Below are positions 7,315 through 15,253 of a DNA stretch of 24,104 nt, in pieces. The notes under the pieces are model-generated. The model had not been told where the DNA came from. It saw only the letters and a list, made by a program, of their open reading frames with translations, and did no database searches. The number at the start of each line of letters is the position of its first letter. Position 1 is the stretch's first letter. A program made the position numbers and the translations under genes. Source of the DNA: Desulfobacca acetoxidans (GTDB taxonomy: Bacteria; Desulfobacterota; Desulfobaccia; Desulfobaccales; 0-14-0-80-60-11); assembly GCA_022736495.1 (NCBI GenBank), contig DZCR01000026.1:3519-27622 (forward strand), read 5' to 3'.

Positions 7315-8151
7315 ATGGACAGAGAAAAGAGACGCATTCCATTTTATAAGATGCACGGGGGGGGCAACGATTTCGTGCTCATCGACCACCGGGAGCGCTT
7401 TATCCCCGAGGCCGAACAGCCGGAGTTTACCCGCCGGGTCTGCCATCGCCAGTTGGGTGCGGGGGCCGACGGCCTCATCCTTATCGAGGCCTCTCCCACG
7501 GCCAATTTCCGCTGGCGCTTTTATAACGCCGACGGCTCCGAGCCCGAAATGTGCGGCAACGGCGGGCGCTGCGCCGCCCGGTTCGCACTGCTGAATAATA
7601 TCGCCCCGGCCCAGTTGTCGTTTGAAACCCTGGCGGGGACCATTCAGGCCGAAGTCAGGGGCCGCCGGGTCAAGCTGCTTATGTCCGGAGTGGGCGACGC
7701 GCGTCTGGATCAAACTATCCCCCTGGAGGGGGAAACCCTCCTGGGCCATTTTATGAAGGTGGGCGTGCCCCACGTGGCGGTCCCCGTCGCCGATCTGGAG
7801 GCGGCCCCGGTTACCCGATGGGGCCGGGCGGTCCGTTTCCATCCCTTGTTTGCCCCGGCGGGCGCCAATGTCAACTTTATCCATAATGAGGGTCCCCAAG
7901 CCATCAGGATTCGCACCTATGAACGAGGGGTGGAGGATGAAACCCTGGCCTGCGGCACCGGCGCCGTGGCTTCGGCCCTTTTGAGCGCCCGGCTGGGGCA
8001 GGTTAACTCCCCGGTGACCGTCCTCACCCGGGGCGGCGAAGCCCTGATCATCTATTTTACGTCCCAAGGGGAGAGCTTCACCGATGTCTTCCTGGAAGGC
8101 GATGCCCTGGTGACTTACCAGGGCGAACTGTGGGTCGACGAACTCAAGTAA
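7315..8151 (+). CDS. dapF: Diaminopimelate epimerase
   Basis: DapF converts LL-diaminopimelate to the meso form, which is used both for lysine (LysA) and for peptidoglycan. It is a PLP-independent racemase with two catalytic cysteines, and both are present: C80 in NADGSEPEMCGNGGRC and C213 in DETLACGTGAVAS. KMHGGGNDFVLID near the N-terminus is the usual opening motif. ATG 7315 gives 278 residues, near the family norm of about 275. The frame is open further upstream to GTG 7270, but those 15 codons are read from the palindromic repeat and are not conserved-looking. No good ribosome site precedes ATG 7315, so translation may depend on ribosomes coming from lysA. dapA follows after 12 nt. Confidence 0.96.
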   Translation: MDREKRRIPFYKMHGGGNDFVLIDHRERFIPEAEQPEFTRRVCHRQLGAGADGLILIEASPTANFRWRFYNADGSEPEMCGNGGRCAARFALLNNIAPAQLSFETLAGTIQAEVRGRRVKLLMSGVGDARLDQTIPLEGETLLGHFMKVGVPHVAVPVADLEAAPVTRWGRAVRFHPLFAPAGANVNFIHNEGPQAIRIRTYERGVEDETLACGTGAVASALLSARLGQVNSPVTVLTRGGEALIIYFTSQGESFTDVFLEGDALVTYQGELWVDELK

Positions 8152-8163
8152 GGAGGTAGTATC

Positions 8164-9039
8164 ATGTTCAAGGGAGCCATCACCGCTATTGTTACTCCCT
8201 TCAAAAACGGCCAATTTGATGAAGAGGCCTACCGGGAACTCGTGGAGTTCCAAGTCAAGGGAGGGGTTCATGGCATCGTCCCCTGCGGCACCACCGGCGA
8301 ATCCCCCACCCTGTCTCATGCCGAGCACAAACGGGTGGTGGAGGCCTGCATCGACCAGGTGAAAAAACGGGTGGTCGTGATCGCCGGGAGCGGTTCCAAC
8401 AGCACCGCCGAATCCTTGGAACTGACCCGACATGCCCAGGAGGCCGGCGCGGATGCCGCCTTGATGATCACTCCTTATTACAACAAACCGACCCAGGAAG
8501 GTCTCTATCAGCACTATAAAACCGTGGCGTCCCAGACCAAGATTCCCATTGTGGTCTATAACGTGCCGGGCCGAACCAGCGTCAACCTGCTGCCGGAAAC
8601 CATGGCCCGGCTGGCGGATATCCCCAATATCGTGGGCCTCAAGGACGCCACCGGGGACCTGAAACAGGGCGCCAAGACCCTGGAATTGTGCGGCGATAAG
8701 ATCACCGTGCTCTCCGGCGATGACTTCACCACTTTCCCCCTGCTGTGCGTGGGCGGCATGGGGGTGATTTCGGTGGTTTCCAATGTGGCCCCCAAAGACA
8801 TGGCGGAGATGTGCAACGCCTTCTTCGCGGGGGACCTGGACCGGGCCCGGAAACTCCACTACAAGATGTGGCCCCTGACGGAGGCCATGTTTTACGAGAC
8901 CAACCCTGCGCCGGCCAAAACCGCCCTGAAACTGATGGGTAAAATCACCGGCGAGGTCAGACAACCCCTGTGGGCCATGTCCGAGGCCAACGAGAACAAA
9001 CTGCGCCAGGTGATGCAGAAGTACGGATTGATTAAGTAG
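8164..9039 (+). CDS. dapA: 4-Hydroxy-tetrahydrodipicolinate synthase
   Basis: DapA condenses pyruvate with aspartate semialdehyde, the first step committed to lysine and diaminopimelate. The 291 residues match the family. GTTGE (42-46) binds the pyruvate carboxylate, YNVPGRT has the catalytic Tyr132 and the substrate-binding Arg137, and GLKDATGDL carries the Schiff-base lysine K160. A perfect AGGAGGT ribosome site lies a few bases before ATG, the strongest in this operon. In many bacteria the enzyme is inhibited by lysine; that cannot be judged here. It is followed by a repeat-filled 78-bp spacer and then dapB. Confidence 0.98.
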   Translation: MFKGAITAIVTPFKNGQFDEEAYRELVEFQVKGGVHGIVPCGTTGESPTLSHAEHKRVVEACIDQVKKRVVVIAGSGSNSTAESLELTRHAQEAGADAALMITPYYNKPTQEGLYQHYKTVASQTKIPIVVYNVPGRTSVNLLPETMARLADIPNIVGLKDATGDLKQGAKTLELCGDKITVLSGDDFTTFPLLCVGGMGVISVVSNVAPKDMAEMCNAFFAGDLDRARKLHYKMWPLTEAMFYETNPAPAKTALKLMGKITGEVRQPLWAMSEANENKLRQVMQKYGLIK

Positions 9040-9099
9040 TTCAAGGTTCGCGGTTCAAAGTTCAAGGTTTACAAAACTTTGCACCTTGAACTTTGAACT
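9040..9099. repeat. GTTCAAAGTTCAAGGT inverted repeat between dapA and dapB
   Basis: A perfect 16-bp inverted repeat, GTTCAAAGTTCAAGGT (9053-9068) and ACCTTGAACTTTGAAC (9083-9098), with a 14-nt loop. Just before it is a further direct partial copy, TTCAAGGTTCGCGGTTC (9040-9056). The same unit forms the ends of the element at 954-1175. The hairpin lies between the dapA stop and the dapB ribosome site. No T-run follows, so it is more likely a dispersed repeat that may affect mRNA stability than a terminator. Confidence 0.8.
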
Positions 9100-9117
9100 G
9101 GCACGCAAGGAGACCTC

Positions 9118-9921
9118 ATGATCAAAGCGATCGTAACCGGCGTGGCTGGCCGCATGGGCGGCCGCATCGTCCACTTGATGGAGGCGGCTGAGGGCATCCA
9201 GTTGGTGGGGGCCGTGGAGTGGCCGGATCATCCTGCGGTGGGCAAAGATGTGGGCGAAGTCGTGAGTTTGCCTCATAAGGGGATCCAGGTGGTGGACTCT
9301 TTGGCCCAAGTGTTGCCCCATGCCCAGGTGGTCATCGAATTCACTCATCCGGAGCCGTCGCTCACCCATCTGCGCGCCGTGGCCGACGCGGGCAAGGCCA
9401 TGGTGCTGGGGACCACCGGGTTTGCGCCGCCCCAGATCGCCGAGATTCAGGCCCTGGCTTCCCGGGCCCACCTGGTCTTCGCCCCCAACATGAGCGTCGG
9501 GGTCAATCTCATGTTCAAAGTGGTGGCGGACGTTGCCCGGGTGCTGGGCGAGGGCTACGACGTAGAGATCGTCGAGGCCCACCACCGCCTGAAGAAAGAT
9601 GCCCCCAGCGGCACGGCCATCAAGCTGGGGCAGGTCATCGCCCACGCCCTGGACCGGGAGTTAGATAAAGTGGGGGTTTATGCCCGCCACGGCATCATCG
9701 GCCAGCGCACCAACAAGGAGATCGGCATCCAGACGGTGCGGGCCGGGGACATCGTGGGGGAGCACACGGTGCTCTTCGGCGGCATGGGCGAGCGCCTGGA
9801 GATCATTCACCGGGCCCACAGCCGGGACAATTTTGCCCGGGGCGCGGTGCGGGCCGCCCTCTGGGTGGTGACGCAACCGCCGGGCCTGTATGATATGCAA
9901 GACGTGCTGGGGTTGAAATAA
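9118..9921 (+). CDS. dapB: 4-Hydroxy-tetrahydrodipicolinate reductase
   Basis: DapB reduces the DapA product to tetrahydrodipicolinate with NAD(P)H. The 267 residues match the family. The N-terminal nucleotide-binding loop is VTGVAGRMGGRI (6-17), LGTTGF (97-102) lies near the nicotinamide, and the catalytic block EAHHRLKKDAPSGTA (153-167) holds the proton-donor histidine H155 and the lysine K159 equivalent to E. coli H159 and K163. AAGGAG precedes the ATG at normal distance. The stop is one base before the ATG of the FAH-fold gene, so the two are almost certainly co-translated. Confidence 0.98.
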   Translation: MIKAIVTGVAGRMGGRIVHLMEAAEGIQLVGAVEWPDHPAVGKDVGEVVSLPHKGIQVVDSLAQVLPHAQVVIEFTHPEPSLTHLRAVADAGKAMVLGTTGFAPPQIAEIQALASRAHLVFAPNMSVGVNLMFKVVADVARVLGEGYDVEIVEAHHRLKKDAPSGTAIKLGQVIAHALDRELDKVGVYARHGIIGQRTNKEIGIQTVRAGDIVGEHTVLFGGMGERLEIIHRAHSRDNFARGAVRAALWVVTQPPGLYDMQDVLGLK

Positions 9922-9922
9922 G

Positions 9923-10699
9923 ATGCGCATCGTACGTTTTGCGCTCATGGGCCGGACCGGTTACGGCATCCTGGCAGGGGAGAAAATCTCCGTCCTATGG
10001 AACACTCCTTATGACGACGGTCTGAAAAACACGGTCGGGGAAATTTTGTCCCTGCCAGCGGTCAAACTGCTGGCGCCCTGCGAGCCCACGAAGATCGTGG
10101 CCTTAGCTCTCAATTACCGCGACCACGCCGCAGAGTTCGGGCACCCCATTCCCGATGAACCGCTGATCTTCCTGAAGCCTGCCACCGCGGTGATCGGCCC
10201 GGATGACGACATCGTCTTCCCGGCCATGTCCCGCCGGGTCGATTACGAAGCCGAACTGGCCGTGGTGATCGGACGAACCTGCCACCAGGTGCGGGAGGAG
10301 GAGGTCCGGGACTACATCCTGGGCTTTACCTGCATCAACGACGTCACCGCCCGGGATTTGCAGAAAAAAGACGGACAATTCACCCGGTCCAAAAGTTTTG
10401 ACACCTTTGCGCCCCTGGGTCCCTGGATCGAAACGGAGATCCCCGACCCGGACAACCTCACGGTGGAGGCCTACCTGAATGGGGAACGCCGGCAGCATTC
10501 CAACACCAAAAACATGATCTTCGGGGTGGCGGCGCAAGTGTCGTTCATTTCCCGGATCATGACCCTTTTGCCCGGCGACGTCATCGCCACCGGCACGCCC
10601 TCGGGGATCGGTCCCATGCAGCCCGGCGACCTGGTGGAAATCCGGGTGGAAGGTATCGGCACTTTGCAAAATCGCCTCGTTGCAGAAAGGGCACCATAA
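9923..10699 (+). CDS. Fumarylacetoacetate hydrolase-fold protein (FAHD1/HpaG-like)
   Basis: A 258-residue FAH-fold enzyme. The metal-binding acidic residues are E109 and E111 (in VDYEAELAVVIG) and D140 (in CINDVTARDLQ). NYRDHAAEFG (64-73) has the H-x-x-E pair (H68, E71) found on the lid of FAHD1-type oxaloacetate decarboxylases and tautomerases, and SKSFDTFAPLGPW is the usual substrate-lysine segment. Family members act on 2-oxo-dicarboxylates: C-C hydrolysis, decarboxylation or keto-enol isomerisation. It sits between dapB (1-nt gap) and dapL (stop directly adjoining its ATG), so it is made together with lysine enzymes. The exact reaction is unknown. A role in tautomerisation or repair of a lysine-pathway intermediate is inference; a general oxaloacetate tautomerase is the main alternative. 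Confidence 0.9.
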   Translation: MRIVRFALMGRTGYGILAGEKISVLWNTPYDDGLKNTVGEILSLPAVKLLAPCEPTKIVALALNYRDHAAEFGHPIPDEPLIFLKPATAVIGPDDDIVFPAMSRRVDYEAELAVVIGRTCHQVREEEVRDYILGFTCINDVTARDLQKKDGQFTRSKSFDTFAPLGPWIETEIPDPDNLTVEAYLNGERRQHSNTKNMIFGVAAQVSFISRIMTLLPGDVIATGTPSGIGPMQPGDLVEIRVEGIGTLQNRLVAERAP

Positions 10700-11869
10700 A
10701 TGATGGATTTTTTTCAACCCGCGGCGCGCCTGGGCCTGATTCCGCCCTATCTCTTTAGAGCCATTGACGACAAGAAGGCCGAAGTCAAGGCCCGGGGGGT
10801 GGATATTATCGATTTGGGCGTGGGCGACCCGGACCTGCCTACACCCCGCTTCATCGTCGATAAAATGATCCAGTTGGTGCAGGAGCCTAAAACTCACCAC
10901 TACCCGGCCTACTCCGGCATGAACGATTTCCGGGAGGCCGTAGCCCGCTGGTATCAGGGGCGTTTCGCGGTTGACCTGGACCCCGCAGGCGAAGTCCTCA
11001 CCCTCATCGGCTCCAAAGAAGGCATCGCCCACCTGCCTTTAGGGATCAACAACCCCGAGGACATCAATCTCATGACCTCGCCGGGCTATCCGGTCTATCA
11101 GATGGGCACCCTGTTTGCCGGCGGCTATTGCCACTTTCTGCCTCTTACCAAGGAAAACGACTTCCTGCCGGATTTGGACCACATCCCGCCGCTGGTGGCC
11201 CGGGACGCCAGGGCCCTATTCTTCAACTATCCCAACAACCCCACCGCCGCGGTGGCGGATAAGGCGTTTTTCGCCAAAGTGGTGGATTTTTGCAAAGAAT
11301 ATAAGATTATTGCGGTGCACGACGCCGCCTACACCGAACTGGCCTTTGACGATTTTAAGCCCCCCAGTTTTCTGGAAGTGTCCGGCGCCAAAGAGATCGG
11401 CATCGAATTTCACTCCCTCTCCAAGACCTACAACATGACCGGCTGGCGCTTGGGAATGGCGGTGGGCAACGCTGAGGTGCTGGCGGCCCTGGGCAAGATC
11501 AAGAGCAACATCGACTCCGGGGCCTTTGACGCCATCCAGTTTGCCGGCATCGCCGCCCTGGATTCGGACCAGAGCTGCGTCCGGGAAAATTGCGCTATTC
11601 TCCAGGAACGCCGGGACATCCTGGTGGGCGGCTTGAAAAAATTGGGCTATGACGTAGAACCGCCCAAGGCCACATTCTACGTCTGGCTGACGACGCCTCC
11701 GGGTTTCACCTCCATGGCTTTCACTACCCATCTGCTGGAGCAGGCCGGGATCGTCACTATTCCCGGCAACGGCCTGGGGACGCCGGGTGAGGGCTACGTG
11801 CGTCTGGCCCTGACGGTCCCCAAGGAGCGCCTGGAAGAGGCCCTGGTCCGCCTGGCGCGCCTGGGATAA
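10700..11869 (+). CDS. dapL: LL-diaminopimelate aminotransferase
   Basis: DapL converts tetrahydrodipicolinate directly to LL-diaminopimelate using glutamate, bypassing the succinylated or acetylated intermediates of other bacteria. It is a class I/II PLP aminotransferase of 389 residues. NYPNNPT (176-182) contains the conserved Asn, VHDAAY (206-211) the Asp and Tyr that contact PLP, and SLSKTYNMTGWRLG the Schiff-base lysine K242. GEGYVRLAL near the end carries the substrate-carboxylate arginine. ATG 10700 adjoins the stop of the FAH-fold gene; ATG 10703 is equally possible. The context (dapA, dapB, dapF, lysA) and the absence of dapC, dapD or dapE here favour DapL over a general alanine/aspartate aminotransferase. 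Confidence 0.92.
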   Translation: MMDFFQPAARLGLIPPYLFRAIDDKKAEVKARGVDIIDLGVGDPDLPTPRFIVDKMIQLVQEPKTHHYPAYSGMNDFREAVARWYQGRFAVDLDPAGEVLTLIGSKEGIAHLPLGINNPEDINLMTSPGYPVYQMGTLFAGGYCHFLPLTKENDFLPDLDHIPPLVARDARALFFNYPNNPTAAVADKAFFAKVVDFCKEYKIIAVHDAAYTELAFDDFKPPSFLEVSGAKEIGIEFHSLSKTYNMTGWRLGMAVGNAEVLAALGKIKSNIDSGAFDAIQFAGIAALDSDQSCVRENCAILQERRDILVGGLKKLGYDVEPPKATFYVWLTTPPGFTSMAFTTHLLEQAGIVTIPGNGLGTPGEGYVRLALTVPKERLEEALVRLARLG

Positions 11870-11889
11870 GGGTCTGGACTGGTGCTTCA

Positions 11890-11916
11890 GGGCGGGGAAC
11901 CTGCGCCCCTCGTTTT
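11890..11916 (+). terminator. Weak candidate terminator after dapL
   Basis: A 5-bp stem GGGCG (11890-11894) and CGCCC (11904-11908) with a 9-nt loop is followed by CTCGTTTTATTA. The stem is short and the T-run is only four bases, but it lies at the end of the lysine operon. Low confidence. Confidence 0.25.
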
Positions 11917-11924
11917 ATTAGCTG

Positions 11925-13112
11925 ATGACTAGCCTGCAAGACCGCAAAAACTGGCTGGAGAGAAACCCCAAGAAGGTCATTTTTCTCCTGGTGCTCCTGG
12001 CCATCGCTGGCATGGCTATCGCGTCTGAAAAGATTTTGGCCAGTCGCACCCATAACCGGATCAATCCCATCGGCATCCAGCGGTATATTAAACTTAGGGA
12101 GTTCAACCCGTTATATCGAGACGTCCTGTCGCCGAACGCCGACGCCATGCGGATGTCCGATGGCCTGGCGCAAAAACCCTATGTGCTGCGGGTGGACCGG
12201 CAGGGCTTTATCATGCCCGCCAAAGTGCATGAGCACCCCGATCTGACCATCGTTTTTTTGGGGGGGTCCACCACCGAATGCACCTATGTGGACGAAAATT
12301 TGCGGTTCCCGTATCTGGCAGGGCGGCTCCTCGAACAGCAGACGCATCTTAAGGTAAATTCGTACAATGCCGGGCGCAGCGGCAACAATACCCTGCATTG
12401 CATCAATGTGCTGATGAACAAGGTGGTCAACCTCAAACCCGATGTCGTCGTCCTGATGGAAAACATCAATGACCTGGCCATCCTTATATACGAAAAGACC
12501 TATTGGAATAACAACCCCTCCCGGTCGCCCCTCATCGAGAAAAAACCAGATTTCAAGACGGTGGGGAAGGACCTGGAGCAGACTTTCCACCTGGTCCGGG
12601 ACCTGACCTTTCCCAACATCTCCCGGGCCATCAAAGGCGTCTTCAGTTCCGGCCGCAAAAGCAATGGCGATGAATTCAAGGCCGTCCGGGGCCAGAAAAT
12701 TATTATTGACCAGGATCTGCTCGTCCAGGAATTCACCCTGAACCTGCAAACCTTTATCAATATTTGCCGGGCCCGGAGCATCACCCCGGTGCTCATGACT
12801 CAGGCCAGCCGGTTGACGGACCATCCCGATCCCCTGATAAAAAAGGCGATGCACAGCCTGGAGGTCAACCAGGGGATTACCTATGGAGAATTTAAGGGCG
12901 CCTTTGACCGGCTCAATCAAACCATCCGGGAGGTGGGGGCCAAAAACGGCGTGCTGGTTATCGACCTGGCCCAGGAGATTCCACCGGTGAAAGAAAATAT
13001 CAGTGACGTGGCCCACTTCAATGATCGCGGTTCCCGGCTGGTGGCCTCTCAGATTGCGGCCCAGTTAACCCCGGTGATCCCCTCTTTGAGGAAAAAGCCT
13101 CTAGCCAAGTGA
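11925..13112 (+). CDS. Membrane-anchored SGNH/GDSL-type hydrolase
   Basis: A 395-residue protein with one N-terminal membrane segment (about 18-34), so the catalytic part probably lies outside the cytoplasm. The SGNH blocks appear in order: IVFLGGSTTECT with the nucleophile Ser115, YNAGRSGNN with Gly150, LMENINDL with Asn182, and DVAHFNDRGSRLVA with the D361-x-x-H364 pair near the C-terminus. Such enzymes remove or transfer acetyl groups on cell-wall or surface polysaccharides, or act as esterases; the substrate is unknown. ATG 11925 has no evident ribosome site, but no better start preserves the membrane segment. It is not obviously part of the lysine operon. Confidence 0.85.
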   Translation: MTSLQDRKNWLERNPKKVIFLLVLLAIAGMAIASEKILASRTHNRINPIGIQRYIKLREFNPLYRDVLSPNADAMRMSDGLAQKPYVLRVDRQGFIMPAKVHEHPDLTIVFLGGSTTECTYVDENLRFPYLAGRLLEQQTHLKVNSYNAGRSGNNTLHCINVLMNKVVNLKPDVVVLMENINDLAILIYEKTYWNNNPSRSPLIEKKPDFKTVGKDLEQTFHLVRDLTFPNISRAIKGVFSSGRKSNGDEFKAVRGQKIIIDQDLLVQEFTLNLQTFINICRARSITPVLMTQASRLTDHPDPLIKKAMHSLEVNQGITYGEFKGAFDRLNQTIREVGAKNGVLVIDLAQEIPPVKENISDVAHFNDRGSRLVASQIAAQLTPVIPSLRKKPLAK

Positions 13113-13135
13113 GAAAAATAGGGTAGTATAAAAAC

Positions 13136-13669
13136 ATGCCTTTGGGAGTTGCCGCTATTACCGAACGGACCCCGGTTATCGCCTACTTAGGGTTGGGCGC
13201 CAACCTGGGTGACCCCGAGGCGCAGTTGCGTGAGGCCCTGGAGCGGTTGAACAATGCGGAAGAAGTGGAAGTGACCCGGGTTTCCACCTTCTACCGCAAC
13301 CCGCCGCTGGGGCCGGAAAATCAGCCCTGGTACGTCAATGCGGTGGTCCGGGTGCGCACCCGCCTGGGGCCGGAAGAACTGTTACATCTGGTGCAAAAGA
13401 TCGAGACGGCCATGGGACGGGTGCGAGGCGAACGGTGGGGTCCCCGGGTCATCGACCTGGACCTGTTGTTATTTAACGGGGAAGTGATCTTTACCCCGGA
13501 CCTGGTGGTGCCCCATCCGGAGATGCATCTGCGGATTTTCGTGCTGGCCCCCCTGACCGAGATTGCTCCCCAGGCCTGGCACCCGGTGTTGCAGAAAAGC
13601 GCCGAGGCCCTCCTGGCCGAGCTTGACGCCGCGAACCTTGCGGCGTTGCAACCTATGGCGCACAATTGA
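13136..13669 (+). CDS. folK: 2-Amino-4-hydroxy-6-hydroxymethyldihydropteridine pyrophosphokinase
   Basis: FolK transfers pyrophosphate from ATP to 6-hydroxymethyl-dihydropterin in folate synthesis. The 177 residues include AYLGLGANLGDP (16-27), the typical beginning of the fold, FYRNPPLGPENQPWYVNAVV (pterin site), and RWGPRVIDLDLLLF (100-113), in which D107 and D109 bind the two magnesium ions. The N-terminus is about 13 residues longer than in E. coli. ATG 13136 has no good ribosome site, and a start within the next few codons cannot be excluded. The next gene starts 12 nt after the stop. Confidence 0.95.
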   Translation: MPLGVAAITERTPVIAYLGLGANLGDPEAQLREALERLNNAEEVEVTRVSTFYRNPPLGPENQPWYVNAVVRVRTRLGPEELLHLVQKIETAMGRVRGERWGPRVIDLDLLLFNGEVIFTPDLVVPHPEMHLRIFVLAPLTEIAPQAWHPVLQKSAEALLAELDAANLAALQPMAHN

Positions 13670-13680
13670 GGATATGAGCG

Positions 13681-13941
13681 ATGTTTCGTCTACTCTTGGG
13701 TCTGGGCTTGGGATACCTGGGGTATTGGGCCATTAAAAAGGTGGCCATTTCCTTAGGCCTCTGGCCCCAGGCGCCTAAGCCCTTGGAGAGAAATCAGGGC
13801 CCCGATGTCCTGGTCCAGGACCCGGTATGTAAGACCTTCATTCCCCGGAGAGAGGCCTTAAAGACTGAAAAGGACGGCAAAACGTATTTTTTCTGTTCGG
13901 AAGGCTGTTTAAAGCGCTTCCTGAGTGGTGGCAAAAGTTGA
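13681..13941 (+). CDS. Small membrane-anchored YHS/TRASH-like metal-binding protein
   Basis: An 86-residue protein. The N-terminus (1-28) is a single membrane segment rich in Leu and Gly. The C-terminal half contains [14 protein letters not shown] (47-60) and [14 protein letters not shown] (67-80), giving the pattern C50 ... C72-x-x-x-C76. This is the layout of YHS/TRASH domains, thought to bind heavy metals such as copper or to act in metal sensing and trafficking. A GAGG ribosome site lies at normal distance. It is packed between folK and the aldolase gene, and nothing in the neighbours points to metal handling. The domain call is good; the role is unknown. Confidence 0.82.
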   Translation: MFRLLLGLGLGYLGYWAIKKVAISLGLWPQAPKPLERNQGPDVLVQDPVCKTFIPRREALKTEKDGKTYFFCSEGCLKRFLSGGKS

Positions 13942-13966
13942 CATATGGTATAGTGAGAGGTCTTTT

Positions 13967-14626
13967 ATGAAATTCTTCATCGACACTGCCAATCTGGATG
14001 AGATTCGCGCAGCCCATAGCCTGGGACTGGTGGACGGCGTCACTACTAATCCCAGCCTCTGCGCCAAAATCGGCATTGGCACCAAAGAGCAGTTTAAGGA
14101 GCATATCCGCACCATCTGCGAGTTGGTGCAGGGACCGGTGAGCGCCGAGGTCGTGGCCACCGAGACCGACGTCATGGTGGCCGAAGCCCGGGAACTGGCC
14201 CAGATCCATAAATGGGTGGCGGTCAAGGTCCCCATGACCGCAGACGGGCTGAAAGCCACCCGGATTCTGGCGGCGGAAGACATTAATGTTAATGTCACCC
14301 TGATCTTTCAGCCGCTCCAGGCCCTGCTGGCCGCCAAGGCGGGCGCGGCTTATGTCAGCCCGTTTATCGGCCGCCTGGATGACATCAATCACCGGGGCAT
14401 GGAGATCGTCGAGCAGATCATCACTATTTTTGAAAATTACGGCTTTGACACGGAAATCATCGTGGCTTCGGTGCGCCACCCTTTGCATGTCCTGGAAGGC
14501 GCCCTGGCCGGGGCGGATATCGCTACGGTGCCCTACGGGGTGTTGAAGCAGCTTATGAAGCATCCGTTGACGGACATCGGCCTGCAAAAGTTCCTGGAAG
14601 ATTGGGAGCGCACCCGTAAGGCCTGA
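13967..14626 (+). CDS. Transaldolase-like protein / fructose-6-phosphate aldolase family
   Basis: A 219-residue small-type transaldolase (TalC/MipB/Fsa group), a class I aldolase with TIM-barrel fold. [13 protein letters not shown] is the family's standard N-terminus, GVTTNPSL (24-31) is the substrate-binding loop, and [13 protein letters not shown] carries the Schiff-base lysine K87. GAGAGG lies 6 nt before ATG 13967; the frame continues upstream but overlaps the preceding gene. Sequence cannot decide between transaldolase (pentose phosphate pathway) and fructose-6-phosphate aldolase; most bacterial members outside enterobacteria act as transaldolases. pgsA starts one base after the stop. 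Confidence 0.93.
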   Translation: MKFFIDTANLDEIRAAHSLGLVDGVTTNPSLCAKIGIGTKEQFKEHIRTICELVQGPVSAEVVATETDVMVAEARELAQIHKWVAVKVPMTADGLKATRILAAEDINVNVTLIFQPLQALLAAKAGAAYVSPFIGRLDDINHRGMEIVEQIITIFENYGFDTEIIVASVRHPLHVLEGALAGADIATVPYGVLKQLMKHPLTDIGLQKFLEDWERTRKA

Positions 14627-14627
14627 A

Positions 14628-15191
14628 ATGCGCCAGGTAGATATCAATAGCTGGGGAACTCCCAACATGCTCACCGGAGCGCGGATCGCCGCGGTTCCTG
14701 TGGTAATGCTGCTCCTGTTCTTTTCCGGTCCCTGGGCCAGTTTCTTGGGGGCCCTCTGTTTTATGCTGGCGGGAGCCACCGATTTCCTGGACGGCTTTTT
14801 GGCCCGGCGCCACCGCCTGGTGAGCCGGTTGGGCAAGTTCATGGACCCTCTGGCCGACAAGCTCCTGGTTTCGGCGGCCCTGATCATGTTGATCCCTTTG
14901 GGCCGGGTGCCGGCCTGGATGGCCTTTGTGATTATCGGGCGGGAACTGGCGGTCACCGGCCTCCGAGGTTTGGCGGCTGCGGAGGGCATTATCCTGGCCC
15001 CCGACCGTTGGGCCAAGGCCAAGACCCTGTTGCAAATGGCGGCGCTGACGGCCTTGATTTTACATTATCCTTATATCGGCGTGGATTTTCACGAGCTGGG
15101 CATGGCCCTATTATGGCTGGCCCTTGTTGCCACCCTGGTCTCAGGGCTGAGTTACTTTTGGGGATTTTTCCGGGAATATCAGGATAGCTGA
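14628..15191 (+). CDS. pgsA: CDP-diacylglycerol-glycerol-3-phosphate 3-phosphatidyltransferase
   Basis: An inner-membrane enzyme making phosphatidylglycerol phosphate, the precursor of phosphatidylglycerol and cardiolipin. The 187 residues contain the full CDP-alcohol phosphotransferase signature D-G-x2-A-R-x8-G-x3-D-x3-D at 55-77 (D55, G56, A59, R60, G69, D73, D77). Several membrane segments surround it, and NSWGTPNMLTGARI at the N-terminus matches the NxPNxLTxxR motif of PgsA. The start is one nt after the aldolase stop, so these two are translationally coupled. Confidence 0.95.
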   Translation: MRQVDINSWGTPNMLTGARIAAVPVVMLLLFFSGPWASFLGALCFMLAGATDFLDGFLARRHRLVSRLGKFMDPLADKLLVSAALIMLIPLGRVPAWMAFVIIGRELAVTGLRGLAAAEGIILAPDRWAKAKTLLQMAALTALILHYPYIGVDFHELGMALLWLALVATLVSGLSYFWGFFREYQDS

Positions 15192-15196
15192 CTCCC

Positions 15197-15230
15197 TTGA
15201 CAAATAAGCGCTCTTAGGTCACATTTATAA
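15197..15230 (+). promoter_or_regulatory. Possible promoter of rpsT
   Basis: A perfect -35 hexamer TTGACA (15197-15202) lies 50 nt before the rpsT start, and an AT-rich TTATAA (15225-15230) follows. The spacing of 22 nt is longer than the usual 16-18, so either the true -10 is a poorer hexamer nearer to it or this is chance. It is the only good -35 match in the pgsA-rpsT gap. Confidence 0.3.
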
Positions 15231-15253
15231 AGCACTAACTTCGGAGGATGACA

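Noticed and set aside
7180..8964. Minus-strand open frame of 594 codons
   Set aside because: It is a shadow of lysA, dapF and dapA, which carry intact catalytic motifs on the plus strand; long antisense frames are expected in GC-rich DNA.
13939..13954. TTGACA-like and TATAGT-like hexamers before the aldolase gene
   Set aside because: They are only 5 nt apart, so they cannot form a sigma-70 promoter, and the gene is closely linked to its upstream neighbour.
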